NCBI GenBank assembly: GCA_030522415.1
Contig: CM060125.1
Location: 2,140,901-2,204,900 of the forward strand
DNA length: 64,000 bases
Direction of reading: 5' to 3'
Origin: Channallabes apus
Taxonomy: Eukaryota; Chordata; Actinopteri; Siluriformes; Clariidae
Under the pieces are notes generated by a model. That model was not told the origin of the DNA and did no database searches. It saw nothing but the letters and a program-made list of their open reading frames with translations. This document shows, one piece after another, positions 1-14,600 of the stretch (within the stretch, counting starts at the first letter, position 1; every line of letters starts with the position of its first letter). Both the position numbers and the translations under genes were made by a program.

Positions 1-323
1 GGTCTTAGGGAATCACGATTACAGCATCCTGCACAATCATGCAAATTGTTTTATCACAAGGGTTGACTTCTATACTAGCCATTTTATTAGCATGAGAAGG
101 TAAAGAATGAAGTCCACATGCATTATGATTTAATGACCATAAATTTGTGTCTGTGTGCCTCCTTAAAGTACATAAAAATTTTAGCTGATCTTAGCAATGT
201 CAATCACTTAATCCAGTTACCGTATCTTTTACAAGTTAACACATACAGTGGGAAAAAAAAACTAACCATTTTTGTTTGACATTTATAATATTAATATATC
301 ACAATCACTTTATCTTACAACTA

Positions 324-783
324 CAGTAAAACCTTGGATTGCGAGTAACTTGGTCTTACTTGGTCACACAAGACGAGCAAAGAAATTTGAACAAATTTTC
401 ACTTAATAAGCATGTAAAGTTTTAAAATAGATGTACTATGCATAAGCGTCATCTGCTGAGCATCACTTGATTACAACTGAGCCAATGGTTCTCTCTCTCT
501 CATGCTCAGCCTCGGTGTGCGTGTGTCAGTCGTATTGTCAACACCCTGATTGTATACGGTTTACTACAACGTTGTGACTATGTGTGCGGGCGCCTATAAT
601 GTGTTTATTTCGTGTTCAACTGTACGGACTGCTCTTTAGTAAAAATCCTCAAAAGTGTTGTATAGTATCATTAGATTTTTGGGTTGTGGAATGAATCATC
701 GGAGTTCCCATTCGTTCTTATGGGGAAATTTGCTGTGATATACGAGTGCTTTGTTACAAATTATGCTCATAATCCAAGGTTTG
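324..783. mobile_element. short DNA-transposon-like MITE in rictor intron 34
   Basis: The left end reads CAGTAAAACCTTGGATTGCG and the right end at 760-783 is an imperfect inverted copy (AATCCAAGGTTTGC). The interior is non-coding. The superfamily is not clear from the ends. The flanks 1-323 and 784-874 hold nothing recognised. Confidence 0.5.
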
Positions 784-874
784 CATGTATTAATCAATTT
801 ACAAATATTTAACTCTTGGTGAAATTCAGTAAAAAGATTTAAACACATGAGCCTTGACCCTAATGATTGTTCAC

Positions 875-2093
875 CTGAACGGCTCTGCATGGGTGTATGT
901 GTGTTGCAGCCCAGGACTTTGCAGCCCACACAGTAGAGGCAGTTCTCCTCTGTGTGTTCTTGCAGACCCGTCTCCTCCGAGCCCAGCAGCTGTTGCTGAT
1001 CTGCTCGACTCGCAGACATGAGCTCTGTAATGCTGAGCTGAGACTTCAGTATGCCGTGCCGTAGCCCATCAGAACCTGTCAGTAGAGAAGGGTGTCAAGA
1101 ATTCTTTTATTAAATACGTGACATCCGTATAGATTTAAAGGGATCAGAGGTGATCAGCAATAGATACGCGTTTTTACCATCAGAATCTCCGGAAAAGAAC
1201 CTGGCAGTTCTGTCCTCAGAAGGTGGGCTAGTCCTCTTCTGGAAATATGGAGTCTCTTTTATCTATTAGCATAGAAACAAATTATTAGAGGTCTATATTG
1301 ACAGAAATTGCGTTTCACAGTCACAGCTACAAACAACGGAATTATATTTATGTGCTGGTTCTAATATTACTATACTGTATACAATACTATAATTATAAGA
1401 CTATAATAATAATATTCTTTATTACTATAATACTGCATAGTGCTATGTTCCTGTTATAGTCTAAATCATTTAAAGCAGCATTCTGCAGGGTCATGGTAAA
1501 GCTGTTAAAGTCTTCCAGCACAGAAAAATTCTTTGCAGTTTCTCAGTAACACAAGCTTCATTTTTGCCTTGCTAAACTCAAGAGAGAGAAAGGGGAGTTA
1601 ATTACTATTGAAAGCAGATATGATAAAAGCAAGATATGCAAGAGACAAAAGAAGCTAGCTTGTTTTTACATTTTAAATAAAATGTTCTCCCTATTTTTTG
1701 TTGTAATCAATTCCCACAGTCACTGTTAAGGGCACTCTCCCATCATTGTGACAACTACAGTACCAGTCACAGAGGAGGAACACTAAGGTTTCTTCTGAGA
1801 CAGCTCTGACCGGATCTTTTAAAGCTGCAACTTGTACTGTGGTACAATTGAAATACAGGACTTCAGGATGTGTTGTTACAGTAAAATCACTGGGAGAAAG
1901 AAAATGACTGAGTACTTGAAACATGTTGTTGATATCCACGGGTAAAGCAAGGCCGATGTAGTCATCCGAACTACCAAAGGTGGCGCTAGACACCATGGAG
2001 CGCACAGAGGAGGAACGATGCAATGTAGTCTGACTTATGGGACTCAATAGGTCCTCCTTATCCAAAGACGCAAAGCTCAGAGCCTTCAGGAAC
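875..2093 (-). CDS. rictor: rictor coding exons 32-34 (C-terminal part)
   Basis: Exon 32 (1916-2093) encodes the conserved stretch around [18 protein letters not shown] and [12 protein letters not shown]. Exon 33 (1178-1262) begins with IKETPYFQ and matches the vertebrate VKDIPYFQ segment. Exon 34 (875-1075) contains the conserved [15 protein letters not shown] block. Exon 34 ends on a TTCAG|GTGAAC donor, so transcription continues to the left of the window. Exon 32 could be read through its donor for about 75 more codons to a stop; I reject that as coding because the next exon is a clear homologue. Intron 32 (1263-1915) shows no recognisable element. Confidence 0.92.
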
Positions 2094-5000
2094 CTGTGCA
2101 CACAGGAGAACCGAGTTAGTGGCAGGACAGAACAGAAACATCAAGAGAGAGAAGAAAAAGAAAATCTATCAATACCTGATTTACACAACTGATTTTGAAT
2201 TGCTTGTTTACATTTGGAATTGCTTACTCGGAAGACTACCATAGCTGCTGAAGAGTCGCTGGATTGTTAAAAGGTGGCACATGTCACGCATTCAGATGTG
2301 GATAAGCTTACTACACAGGAAAAGGTTTTGCACAGTTGTTTCTCAATACTAGCTTAGTAAGATTAGCAGGAGGAATGCCTTGCCTGCAGGACTGAGGAAG
2401 CACTAAAAGGACAGAAACAGGGATTGTGATAAATCAAAGGGGTCCATGCACTTTTGATAAAGAGCTGCACTGAGGCATGGGTGAATATACTGTGGAGGAA
2501 ATAATTATTTGACCCCTTGCTGATTTTGTAAGTTTGTCCAATGACAAAAAAATGAAAGATCTCAGAACAGTATCGTTTTAATGGTAGGCTTATTTTAACA
2601 GTGACAGATCAAAAGGAAAATTGAAAAAATAACTTTAAAAGATAGAAACTGATTTGCATTTCATTGAGTGAAATAAGTATTTAAAGCCCTACCAACCATT
2701 AAGAGTTCTGGCTCGGACAGAGTGGTTAGACACTCCTACTCAATTTGGCACCCTCATTAAAGACACCTGTCTTAACTAGTCACCTGTATAAAAGGCACCT
2801 GTCCACAGAATCAATCAATCAAGCAGACTCCAAACTCTCCAACATGGGAATGACCAAGGATGTCAGAGACAAAATTGTAGACCTGCACAAGGCTGGAATG
2901 GGCTACAAAACCATTAGCAAGAATCTGGGAGAGAAGGTGACAACTGCTGGTGCAATTGTCGAAAATGGAAAGAGCACAAAATGACCATCAATCGACCTCG
3001 GTCTGGGGCTCCATGCAAGATCTCACCTCGTGGGGAGTCAATGATTCTGAGAAAGGTGAGAAATCATCCTAGAACTACACGGGAGGAGTTAGTTAAAGAC
3101 CTCAAAGTAGCTGGGACCACAGTCACCAAGAAAACCATTGGAAACACATTACACTGCAATGGATTAAAATCCTGCAGTGCTCGCAAGGACCCCCTGCTCA
3201 AGGAGGCACATGTGCAGGCCCATCTGAAGTTTGCCAATGAACACCTGAATGATTAAGTGAGTGACTGGGAGAGGTGCTGTGGTCAGATGAGACCAAAATT
3301 GAGCTCTTTGGCATTAAGGCCTTGTTCACACGGGCGTTAAAATTGACCTTTTTTCTGCCGTTCGTAGCGTCCGGTGAGCGCGGATGAAACGCCGAGGGTT
3401 TTCTACACATAGGAGTCAGTGACGGTGTTCACACGGGCTTTGGTGACGTGCGTTTGTCCGGCTGCGCGTTTATACGGTGTTAAAAAAACGTTGCATGCAG
3501 CTTTTTCTTGGTGTTCAAATCCCAACGAATGCAAGGAAACCGCGTCTAGTTCGTTTTCTCCGCGTCCATTTTACGCTTCGGAGGACCGGATATATCCCAT
3601 CATCCTACAGGCTATACAGAGGGAAATGCGGAAAAAAGGCAAAAATAAAATCCTTAAAAAATAAAACTTGCACGGAAATGTTCGCATTTCTTCATAAACC
3701 ACAAAAAACTTCCTTTAATCCGACGTTGTGCAGTCGGAGGGTGAACCCAGTAGCGGCGGCGATTTTCTTCTCTCCCTACGTCGCCGTATTATTAAAAAAA
3801 ATATTTTTATATATTATATAAAAAATAATAATTTAATTAGAATTTTTTAAATAAATTATAATATAGCCTCAAATAAAATGACAAGGGCTTTCATATCCAG
3901 TTCCCGACACACTGCCCCCCACAGGTTAAACACACAAACTACAATTTGGGCTGCAGGCTGGCGTTAGACAGAGACAAACGAACGCCAGTGTAGAAGTCAA
4001 TCGAGCGGCGCTACGACACGCAACATAAACGTAAAGGATGTTCAGAGCTCATTCGTTTATACAAAAATTTAACGCCTGTGTGAACAAGGCCTAACTCAAC
4101 TCGCCATGTTTGGAGGAAGAACAATGCTACCTTTGACCCTGAAAAAACACCGTCCCCACCATCAAGCATGGAGGTGGAAACATTTTGCTTTGGGGGTGTT
4201 TTTATGCTTAAGGGCACGCACAGGACTTTATGCTTCCTGAGCGACAGCCTCCTTCCATCTGCCAGGAAAATGGGTCGTGGATGGGTGTTCCAGCATAGCA
4301 ATGACTCAAAACATACAGCAAAGGCAACGAAGGAGTGGCTCAAGAAGAAGCACATTAAGGTGGCCTAGTCAGTCTCCGGACCTAAATTCAATAGAAAATC
4401 TATGGAGGGAGCTGAAACTCAAAGTTGCACAGAAACAGGCTCGAAACCTTAGTGATTTAGAGATGATCTGCAAAGAGGAGTGGACCACAAATCCTCCTAA
4501 AATGTGCACGAACTCGGTCATCAATTACAAGAAACGTTTGACCTCTGTGCTTGCAAACAAGGGATTTGCCACTAAGTATTAAGTCTTTTTTTTTTTTTTT
4601 TGAGCGTTCAAATACTTATTTCACTCAATAAAATGCAAATCAGTTTCTCTCTTTTATTTAAAGTTATTTGAAAAATTTCAAAGGGTCAAAGTTATTTCCT
4701 CCACTGTATATTTCCCCCTAAAAAATTTAAAAGGACAGAACCGGTCTTTCCAAATGAAAGAGCTGCCAGTTCCCAGGGTGATCCACATGCCGGGGGAGAA
4801 GAGATTGGCGACGGCGCCCGGCTGAGCCCAGGCCCAGAAAGCTGAGGCGTGTTTTAGAATACCTGATAGGGACCATCAGAAACAGCTTGCAATATTGTGA
4901 AAGGGGCTTACATCAGGGACACTCAGAGTTAAAAACTATATTCTTCCTTCTTTAAAGGAATTCTCCATCACTTATACATGGTTGTACATGTTCAATTAGC

Positions 5001-8000
5001 CTGAGGAAGCCTTGTGGCATGTTTCCCTGTACTGAAGAAAAAACAGTTCACTCACTCCACGAGTACTTATTACTGAAGTCGAAAATGAATACCAAACAAA
5101 TAAAGCTCTATAAATAGCCTTAATAAATAAATAAACAAATAAATACAAGGCTATTGGATTTAAAGGAAACTGGTTTGTGAAATTCTAAAACACCCCTACA
5201 CATAAAATAATGGAAAAACAATCAAAAGTACAATAGCTGGAAGATTTTGGAATAAAAAAACATAATGGAAAATTGTTTTATATTAAAATAAGATCTTGAG
5301 ATGCAGCCAGAGTTGCTTTTATTATGACCCAAAGTTGATTGTTTTTCCCTGATCCTTTTGATAATTATATTGTAATCCCAGTATCTCCCAGAATTACTAT
5401 GTTTTTTTTCTATCCATTTGTACTTGTATTTAAAGTTATATAGCATTTACAAAACAGGTTCCTGTCAACTCTCATGTGATAGCTGCTAACTACAGTGCGT
5501 CTACAATCACTTCATTTTTACACGTTTGAGAGTTCCCAGCTTCTGCAAGGATCAAATGAGATGAGATCGACTAATTGACAATTAAATTTGATGCCAATTA
5601 ATTCAATTCTAATTGATTTTAGTTGATAACATCAATTAATTGTTAAACCCCTAGTTCGAAACAGCACCAAACAAGAGAGACAGGCTCTCCAGAGGGTGCA
5701 GTGAGCTCCCTGACCTGAAGTCTATATACAGAAGTTGGGAACGGACCAAGGTCAGGAAGAGTGAAGGGCCTCAGCTATCCAAACAACGGACTCTTCTCTC
5801 TGTTGTGGTGACTGAAGCACGTCCGCTCCCTGAAGGCCAACACAGAGAGATTGAGGAGGAGCTTCTTCCCATACGCTATTTGGGCCCTAAAAACATGTAG
5901 ACCTACATGCTGTGTGCACTCATATACCTACCTCCCTGTTAACATGTCCATACACCATAGATTTTAAAATATTTATTATAAATAAAAACACACCCCGAAA
6001 TAGCTCCATCCATGTGGTTTGTTTCCATGCTTAACATTCGATCACACTGTAACACTGTGACATTGGTACTTATACTGCACTGCATATCAACCGTACAATA
6101 GCTGTAACTACACATACTACAAATTGTACTTTGCACAATGACAATGATGTTGAATTAATGCCAATATAAAAAAGACCAATACAAAGTGGTGTACACGTGA
6201 GAAGTGGAACGAAAATCATACATGATTCCAAAACATTTTTTACAAATAAATAACTGCAAAGTGGGGTGTGTGTAATTATTCAGCCCCCTTTGGTCTGAGT
6301 GCTGTCAGTTGCCCATAGACATTGCCTGATGAGTGCTAATGACTAAATAGAGTGCACCTGTGTGTAATCTAATGTCAGTACAAATACAGCTGCTCTGTGA
6401 CGGCCTCAGAGGTTGTCTAAGAGAATATTGGGAGCAACAACACCATGAAGTCCAACGAACACACCAGACAGGTCAGGGATAAAGTTATTGAGAAATTTAA
6501 AGCAGGCTTAGGCTACAAAAAGATTTCCAAAGCCTTGAACATCCCACGGAGCCACTGTTCAAGCGATCATTCAGAAATGGAAGGAGTATGGCACAACTGT
6601 AAACCTACCAAGACAAGGCCGTCCACCTAAACTCACAGGCCGAACAAGGAGAGTGCTGATCAGAAATGCAGCCGAGAGGCCCATGGTGACTCTGGACGAG
6701 CTGCAGAGATCTACAGCTCAGGTGGGGGAATCTGTCCATAGGACAACTATTAGTCGTGCACTGCTAATAGTCAAAGTTGTCAAAATGGTCAAAGTTGGCC
6801 TTTATGGAAGAGTGGCAAGAAGAAAGCCATTGTTAAGAGAAAACCATAAGAAGTCCCGTTTGCCACAAGTCATGTGGGGGAGACAGCAAACATGTGGAAG
6901 AAGGTGCTCTGGTCAGATGAGACCAAAATGGAACTTTTTGGCCAAAATGCAAAACGCTATGTGTGGCGGAAAACTAACACTGTACATCACTCTGAACACA
7001 CCATCCCCACTGTCAAATATGGTGGTGGCAGCATCATGCTCTGGGGGTGCTTCTCTTCAGCAGGGACAGGGAAGCTGGTCAGAGTTGATGGGAAGATGGA
7101 TGGAGCCAAATACAGGGCAATCTTGGAAGAAAACCTCTTGGAGTCTGCAAAAGACTTGAGACTGGGGCGGAGGTTCACCTTCCAGCAGGACAACGACCCT
7201 AAACATAAAGCCAGGGCAGCAATGGAATGGTTTAAAACAAAACATATCCATGTGTTAGAATGGCCCAGTCAAAGTCCAGATCTAAATCCAATCGAGAATC
7301 TGTGGCAAGATCTGAAAACTGCTGTTCACAAACGCTGTCCATCTAATCTGACTGAGCTGGAGCTGTTTTGCAAAGAAGAATGGGCGAGGATTTCAGTCTC
7401 TAGATGTGCAAAGCTGGTAGAGACATACCCTAAAAGACTGGCAGCTGGAATTGCAGCAAAAGGTGGTTCTACAAAGTATTGACTCAGGGGGGCTGAATAA
7501 TTACGCACACCCCACTTTGAAGTTATTTATTTGTAAAAAAATGTTTGGAATCATGTATGATTTTCGTTCCACTTCTCACGTGTACACCACTTTGTATTGG
7601 TCTTTCACGTGGAATTCCAATAAAATTGATTCATGTTTGTGGCTGTAATGTGACAAAATGTGGAAAAGTTCAAGGGGGCCGAATACTTTTGCAAGCCACT
7701 GTGTATAAATAAAACATTTAAACTTGCAGTTTGGCTTTAACTAAATTTTGACCATTAAATTTCACTAAATTAAAAGCAGGGTGACACACGGGGCACGCAG
7801 TTGTTTTTCGGTCTGTGGACCTTAAAGGAATAAAAAGCTCTATACCTGAAACAAACAGCCAAATAATAATGAGAACATTTAAATAAAATATTATTTGTTT
7901 AAGGTTACAATATTATGTGTGTATTGTTTCTATATGCATGTTGCACTTTTTGTAGAGTAAGTAAGTGGTGGTGAAGAACTGTAAAAATCTATAAAAAAAA

Positions 8001-11000
8001 AAAATCAGTTGGGAATATCAAAAAATCCCAATCAAGGGAGCAAAAAAAGTTTAGTTTTTATAGAGCTGCTAAAAAAGTGATGTGTGAGAGGACCTTTCAG
8101 ACCTTCTTGGTGTGAGTCTGGAGTCCAGGCTGCCAGCTTTCATGGTGATGGTGTCGGTGAAGAGCACATCTTTGGCAGGGGAAGCCAGCGCCTCACTGTG
8201 GGAGAGGGACGGGTGGATGCGTTGCTGCTGAAGACGCTTGAGTGTGGCGTAGCCCAGGGCATCCCTGGGGCTCGTGTACATGAAGCTGCAGTCCGTCAGA
8301 CTGGTGATTGTGGTGACGGAGGGTGATTTAAGAGATTGTGCCCGGCGCGGCAGTGTGTGAGATGAGCCAGGTGGAACCAGCAGCACTGAGTTGGATTTGG
8401 AAAGGGGGAGGTGATTGGACTGGGGGGTGAGTGAATGTAGGGTCCGGATGGTTTGTGCACTGACGACTGTGCTGAGGCTTACGCAGTCCGTGTCAATGGT
8501 GGACGAGTCTGTGGCACCTGCTGCTGTTTCCCTGGACGGGCTGGAGCTCATAGAGCTGATTCCACTGGTCGTCGTGTCCGTGTTGAAGCTTTGGCTTCGG
8601 CTCTTGAACTGAGCCCCGCCTCCAGAGGTAGGTCCATCACCTGCCAGCCTCTCACGACTGGTCTGCTCACGCTGCATGTCTCCTCCTGCAATGGTACGTT
8701 CTGTAACCCTGGGCAGACGTGACTCGGTCTCCCCAATTCCATCCTGCTGCTCATCCCCTTTACTCCCTATAAATGAGGTCTCTAAGGTGACTGATGGGCT
8801 CTTGGACAAGTCAGAAAACACTGGGCTGAACACATCCCCCTGAACTGGGGAGTACACAGACGGTTCTGTGACTGTGCGGTTCCTCCTCAAGCCTCCTATT
8901 TTGTGCTCGCCAATCAGTTTATTGCTGCTGCTGCTACCTTTAGGGTCACTAGTGCTGCGTGGCTTCTTTCCGGAGAGAGAGATGAGGAAGCGATTGCGCA
9001 CAAAGCGGCTGGATGCCAAAATTGTAAAGGGGCTGCGGTCCTTTAGGAGCTTGGACCTCATGTACAGTGGCTGCTCTTCAGACAGCTCAGAGCAATCTTT
9101 ATCATCATCCAGGATGTACATGCCTAAAAAGTAGAAACCAAGCCAAACAAAGGTGCTTTTAGACAGACGGCTACGCATTTCATATTAGAAAAACAAAAAC
9201 AGAAAATAGGGCTGTTAAATATTATTTATTTTTAAAGAATCTGCATTATTTCATGCAAATTTCATGCAATATTGAAATGATTATAGCCTTAATGTTTTTG
9301 GTTAATTGTCCCTTTTGTCTCTTGATTTATATATATATATTGTGTAATTGTATCAATCAATTAATCAATCAAGTAATTACCATATTTTCTGGAGCATATG
9401 CACCGGAATATTACTCGCTATTAGCAAAAACTGTTATCAAACAGCAAAAAACAACAACAACAAATATCTATAATTGTTGTTGTGTACAAGTCACATTTAT
9501 TTTATATGCTGTTATTTATTTCATAAGCGACCAATCACTTTTTAATTAACAGAGAAAGAGAAACTACAGTGGAAACTGTTAGCTTATAAATTTTTTAAAC
9601 GCCATCTAGTGACAAAAGCGCCACCTAGGGGAAAAGTGCCATCCAGTGACAATAAATTCACACATATAAGTCACTTCACATTATAACCAGCATGGCCAGG
9701 CAGATGACTGTAAAAAAATGTGACTTATAGTCTGTAAAATATGGTATTTAAAGTACGTATTTTATTGCCATCACTCTTTGGCTGTTTATTCACAAATGGT
9801 GTTTGAGTAGATATATAATGTCATAAATGCATTGCCATAATGTTGAGTCTGATGATTAAGAAGCTTTTGACAAAGCACTTACTGGGCTGGGTGGAATCAC
9901 TTTCACTGTTGTGTCTAGAGCTAGTGGACTCAGAGTTGAGGCTGAGGGTGCTGGGCACTGATGAGAGCAGGGTGGGGGGTGGTGGGGGCTGTTGCTCTAC
10001 CTCATCAGGCACCACAGGCCACTGCTGTCTACGACTGTGTCGAACCGAATCCCAGCCCTGCAGCTTCAGCAGTTCACAGCCCTGCTTTGTCTTGGAGATT
10101 AGACCCAGTACATACAGACATGTCCTACAAGGGACATAGAAGAATATGAATCAAAGGTCAATTTAAAGCATTTATATATCTAACAACATACGCAGTACAC
10201 AGCATTATCGATATACTGGTTACATACCCCCGGATGGAGAGAACCTCACAGTGGTGGGCCAAAGCCACAATATCGGGAATTACATTCTCCTCTTGTAGCA
10301 GGTTAAGACCCCAGTTGGACGTGCCAATATTACCCTGGACACAAACGTAATGATCAACACTAACCATTTTCACTTTTTCAAATATGCTTTCCTCCCCATG
10401 TTGGAGAACTGTACTAACCAAGGCCCAGAGAGCAGCTTTAAGTTGTTTGATGCCTTCCCAGGTGTCCAGCACTGGGGATCGCACAGTGTAGCTTAGGTCA
10501 GGTACGATATTCTGTCCAAAAAAAAAAAAAAAAATAGATATGAAGCAAGCACAAAACAAAATATAATTATGATGGGTCAAATTTCATAAGGAACCCACTC
10601 TCACCTGAGCTTCTAAGAGATGGCAGCCTGTTTTATCATGCACAAGCTGACCATATAAATGCACAGGAAGATAGACATTTGGCCTCTGCAACCTGCAAAC
10701 CAAATTAAACAACAGTTATTAGAACTACGATGAGGACGTAATTCTTAGCAAAGGAAAACTGAGGGACAAAAATTATAGACCTTTGGTTGCTCCGTCGTAC
10801 ATAGTTGTCCCCATCGACAGGTTTGCGGTATGTAGTGAGAGCCTCATTTAACTGCTCCTCTATTAGATCCACATACTTGAGGTTATATTCCTGGACAGAA
10901 GCAGGAGGCACACAGTTTACCTTTAGCAACTTCAAAGAACAAGGCATCGTTTGCTCAAACAAATCTAAACAATTTCTTAAATAAATGTGATTATTTTTAG

Positions 11001-11580
11001 ATTAAGGGAAAAAAAACTAAACAATAATGCTAATTATACCACAGTGCTGTTGAATTCTCATATCTGATTGGGCAGAAGGTGTTAATTAATTTTCTATAAA
11101 AGCAGCTGAAAAGCATAGACTTATTTGAATGTGTTCTAATTTTGTATCATTTCCATAGTAACTGCTAATTCATAGGGACCTTTAAAGAGGATGTCCAACA
11201 TAAAGTTGTTTAAACCTAATAAATTAATTATGCAGATACAGGTGAAGAATTGTAGACTATTTTTCCTATCAAACGTCAGATTAAGAAAAAAAAATCTAAT
11301 TATCTCTGTGACTTTTATTGCCACATGGATATTAGTAGCAGATGGGCTGGTTTGAGTATTACAAAATGTTCAGATTTCCTGGAATTTTCACATACACACA
11401 CACAAAATATATATATAGGGCTGCACGATATATCGAAAAAATATCGTTATCGCGATAATGGCATGCACGATAACCATATCGCAAAGAGTTGCGATAAATA
11501 CTTTATGTGCCAAGCATTTGTGTATCCAAATTTGACCAATCAGATGGGCCCTTACTATGTTTATACCCGCTTATATCTTT

Positions 11581-11650
<70 letters not shown>

Positions 11651-14600
11651 TATATAATTTATATCTTTATACTTAATTCTGTAGTGAACTAACCCGGGAT
11701 GATCAGAAGACTTAGCGATAGCCGTTAGCCCTTTGTAGCGTGGACGGTAAACCCAAACGCAGAAGCAAGCGAGTAGGCAGGATAACCACACGAATTAGTT
11801 TAAGGACTCTCACAAATTTAACCCGCGTCCTATAAACACACACTCGAATCAGAAAGTAAACAATCTGAACCGACATGGCGAACTCAGTGACTAAGCTGTA
11901 TGCAGTTTGTTTACTCCTCTTATACTTCCGGATTCGCGCCCGCATTACTTCCGGGTCCTAGTGCCGGTCACGGAGCGTGTGTGTGAGAGACAAATAGTAT
12001 TTTTTTATTAAATTTTTGTTTAATAATATTTATTTTTATTTTAGAAAAACAAACAAAACAAAAAAACAGGCAAGCCAAGGAGAATATTTTGTTTAAAAGA
12101 TGCTCTTGTTTTAAGACACTATTAAATTGCATTATTTTATTTAATAATTTTTTTCTTCCTATTTTAAATGATGTTTTAATTAGTTTTAAGTAGTTTTCTA
12201 TTTTATTTTAAATTAAATTTAAATTAGTTTAAAGTTTTATTTTATTAAGTTTTTGTTAAAAAGTTTTATTGATATCTTTTATTTCATTTTATGATTATTT
12301 TCTCTTCTTCTATGTAAAGCACTTTGAATTACCATTGTGTATGAAATGTGCTATACAAATAAACTTGCCTTAAGACACTATTGATGAGTGTATGGTTACA
12401 CGTAAATAAAAAGTAATGTTTGAAAGTAATTCATATTGTGTTGGCAGGTTTATAGTAACAGCAAACCAGGAGTCAGAATATCTGCTGAGGGTTTTAAGTC
12501 ATTCATAGTGTTTTGAAGTCTAAATATTTGCAACTTCCTTGACATATAGTTTCTTTTTAGCCTGAATTAGATTTAATTACATAAGACCAATATCTATTAC
12601 CTGTTTATTTTAGTATCATCATTACATATAAATAAATAATAAAACAAATAGGCAATAATAATAATTTAAAAAATGCATTTCTCTAGGGAAATGTTATATT
12701 GCAAGAAATATCGTTATCGCAATATTCAACAATATTGCATATTTTCCTAATATCGTGCAGCCCTAATATAAACACACATACACACAACACTCTCTACAGT
12801 TTGAACACAATGGTGCTAATAATAAATAAATATATTTGTAAAAACTGAGTGAGCGAAACGTCTGTGGCAGAAAAAGACTTGTGGATAAGAGAGGTCAGAA
12901 GAAAATGTTCCAATTAGTTGAAGCTACTAATATAATAACTTCTAAGTGGCAAAACTTGCAGTTCCTTGAATGTCCACTGGTGCCTGGCTAAGAAAGTAGG
13001 CCAATCCTCACAGACACCAAAATAACAAGAGAAATAAACATGTTTACAGCCTGTTACAAAATACTGTTTTGGTCTCATTAGCTAGATTCATGACATGAAT
13101 TTTTATGCAACTCACCAACTAAAATAATATTAAGCCTTGCAGTTATGCAAAATTAAGGGTGTGGCTGATTTGAGTGACAGCTGTGCTGCCTGTATCAAAC
13201 TACTAGTTTACAATTGTTGTGGTAGTTTAACTCATTACAAGAAATGTAGTTGATATAGTACAAACTAATTCATTAGCATATAAATTAACATATTCTAGTT
13301 AAGCTAAAACTAAGCTCGCTAGCTTGTGGTTACGTAGTTAACTAACCACAAGCTAGCCCACTAACCACAAGCAGTTAAATACATAACTGTGTTACGTAGT
13401 TGGGCTCTAAACAACAGCCAGGCTTTGTTCATTCTCCCGACTTGCCCATTTAAGGCAGAGTCAACTCCTGTCACAGAGGTCCTACTTTAACATCCCACTT
13501 CAGAAAAGTACTGAAGTTAAAGTACTTGTTACTTTAGGAATGCTCTGCGCAAAGGATGCTCAGCAGTTTCAAAAATACTGTTTAACTGTGGCACAATTGT
13601 TGGTGCCAGATATTTTAAAGTCAGAGATCACATTTTTCTTTATTCTATTGATGCAGTTGTTGTACTGAAGCTCTTGGCCGGTATCTGCATGATTTTATGC
13701 CCTGTGCTAACGCCACATGATTGACTGTATGGATACCTGTTCAGGTACATAGATGTTCCTAATGCAATGGTCAGTAAGCAAACCGTATGTACACGTTATG
13801 TTTACTAAATCAGTGCAAGAAAGTACAGTAATAAACTCCCCACATTCCATGTTATATATAGCATACCAGCGCCTGACTAAATATACAAATCTAACCATTT
13901 GCGAGCAGCAATTTATCAGCCTGAGGGTTCAGCAAGTTATGTACATCAAATCAAAACAGTGCTCTAGGTTAACTATATAAGCTCATGTTTAATTGGTCAA
14001 ATCTAAATAGACAGTTCCTAGCCATTTAAAATGATTCAGATGATTGTTGGGTTTAGTTCATTAAATATAATTTGTAAAGTGTAAAATACAGTACAAGAAA
14101 GGTGAGAAAGCACCTTCTGCCATTTTTCCAGCTGCTTAGTGACGTAGCCTCTCTCATTGAGGTAGGAAAAACCTTTTGGAATGGACAAGAACCTGAAAAG
14201 ACAAACGCTTCAAGTAAGGAAACTGCACTCTTTTAAGTTCAACAATGCAACCCTGTTAATGAAAACTCAATGAGGCAAATCATTAAAATTTATTAATCAT
14301 TAAAAGTCAACAGATTTAATTAAAACTCCAAAAGTGTTGGCACCAAGGAGATTGTGTGTCTCCCTGTTTGTAACTAACATATGCTGCTTAATAAATTAAC
14401 AGATCCCCAGCATACCTCAAAAGCAAGAGCACACCCTTGTCCCCAAGGTGAGTCAGTGCTGGCTTTAGCTGAATCAGTGCATGAAGATTCGCCTAAACAA
14501 CACAAAAGTAGTTCACAAGACTTTCTAAAACAGCCTCTCAGGCCCAATTTAAGATGGACAGATTTACATTACATTACATTAATTAATGTCACAATTTATA

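Noticed and set aside
1691..1915. Extension of rictor exon 32 to a stop codon
   Set aside because: The CAA|GTACTC donor joins in frame to exon 33, which is homologous to the vertebrate protein; the extension is not.
8415..8754. Plus- and minus-strand frames over rictor exon 31
   Set aside because: They overlap the real coding frame and owe their openness to its composition.
11325..11657. Open frame ending in a long Tyr-Ile repeat
   Set aside because: It is (TA)n translated; the same happens at 47.3, 55.7 and 62.9 kb. Not coding.
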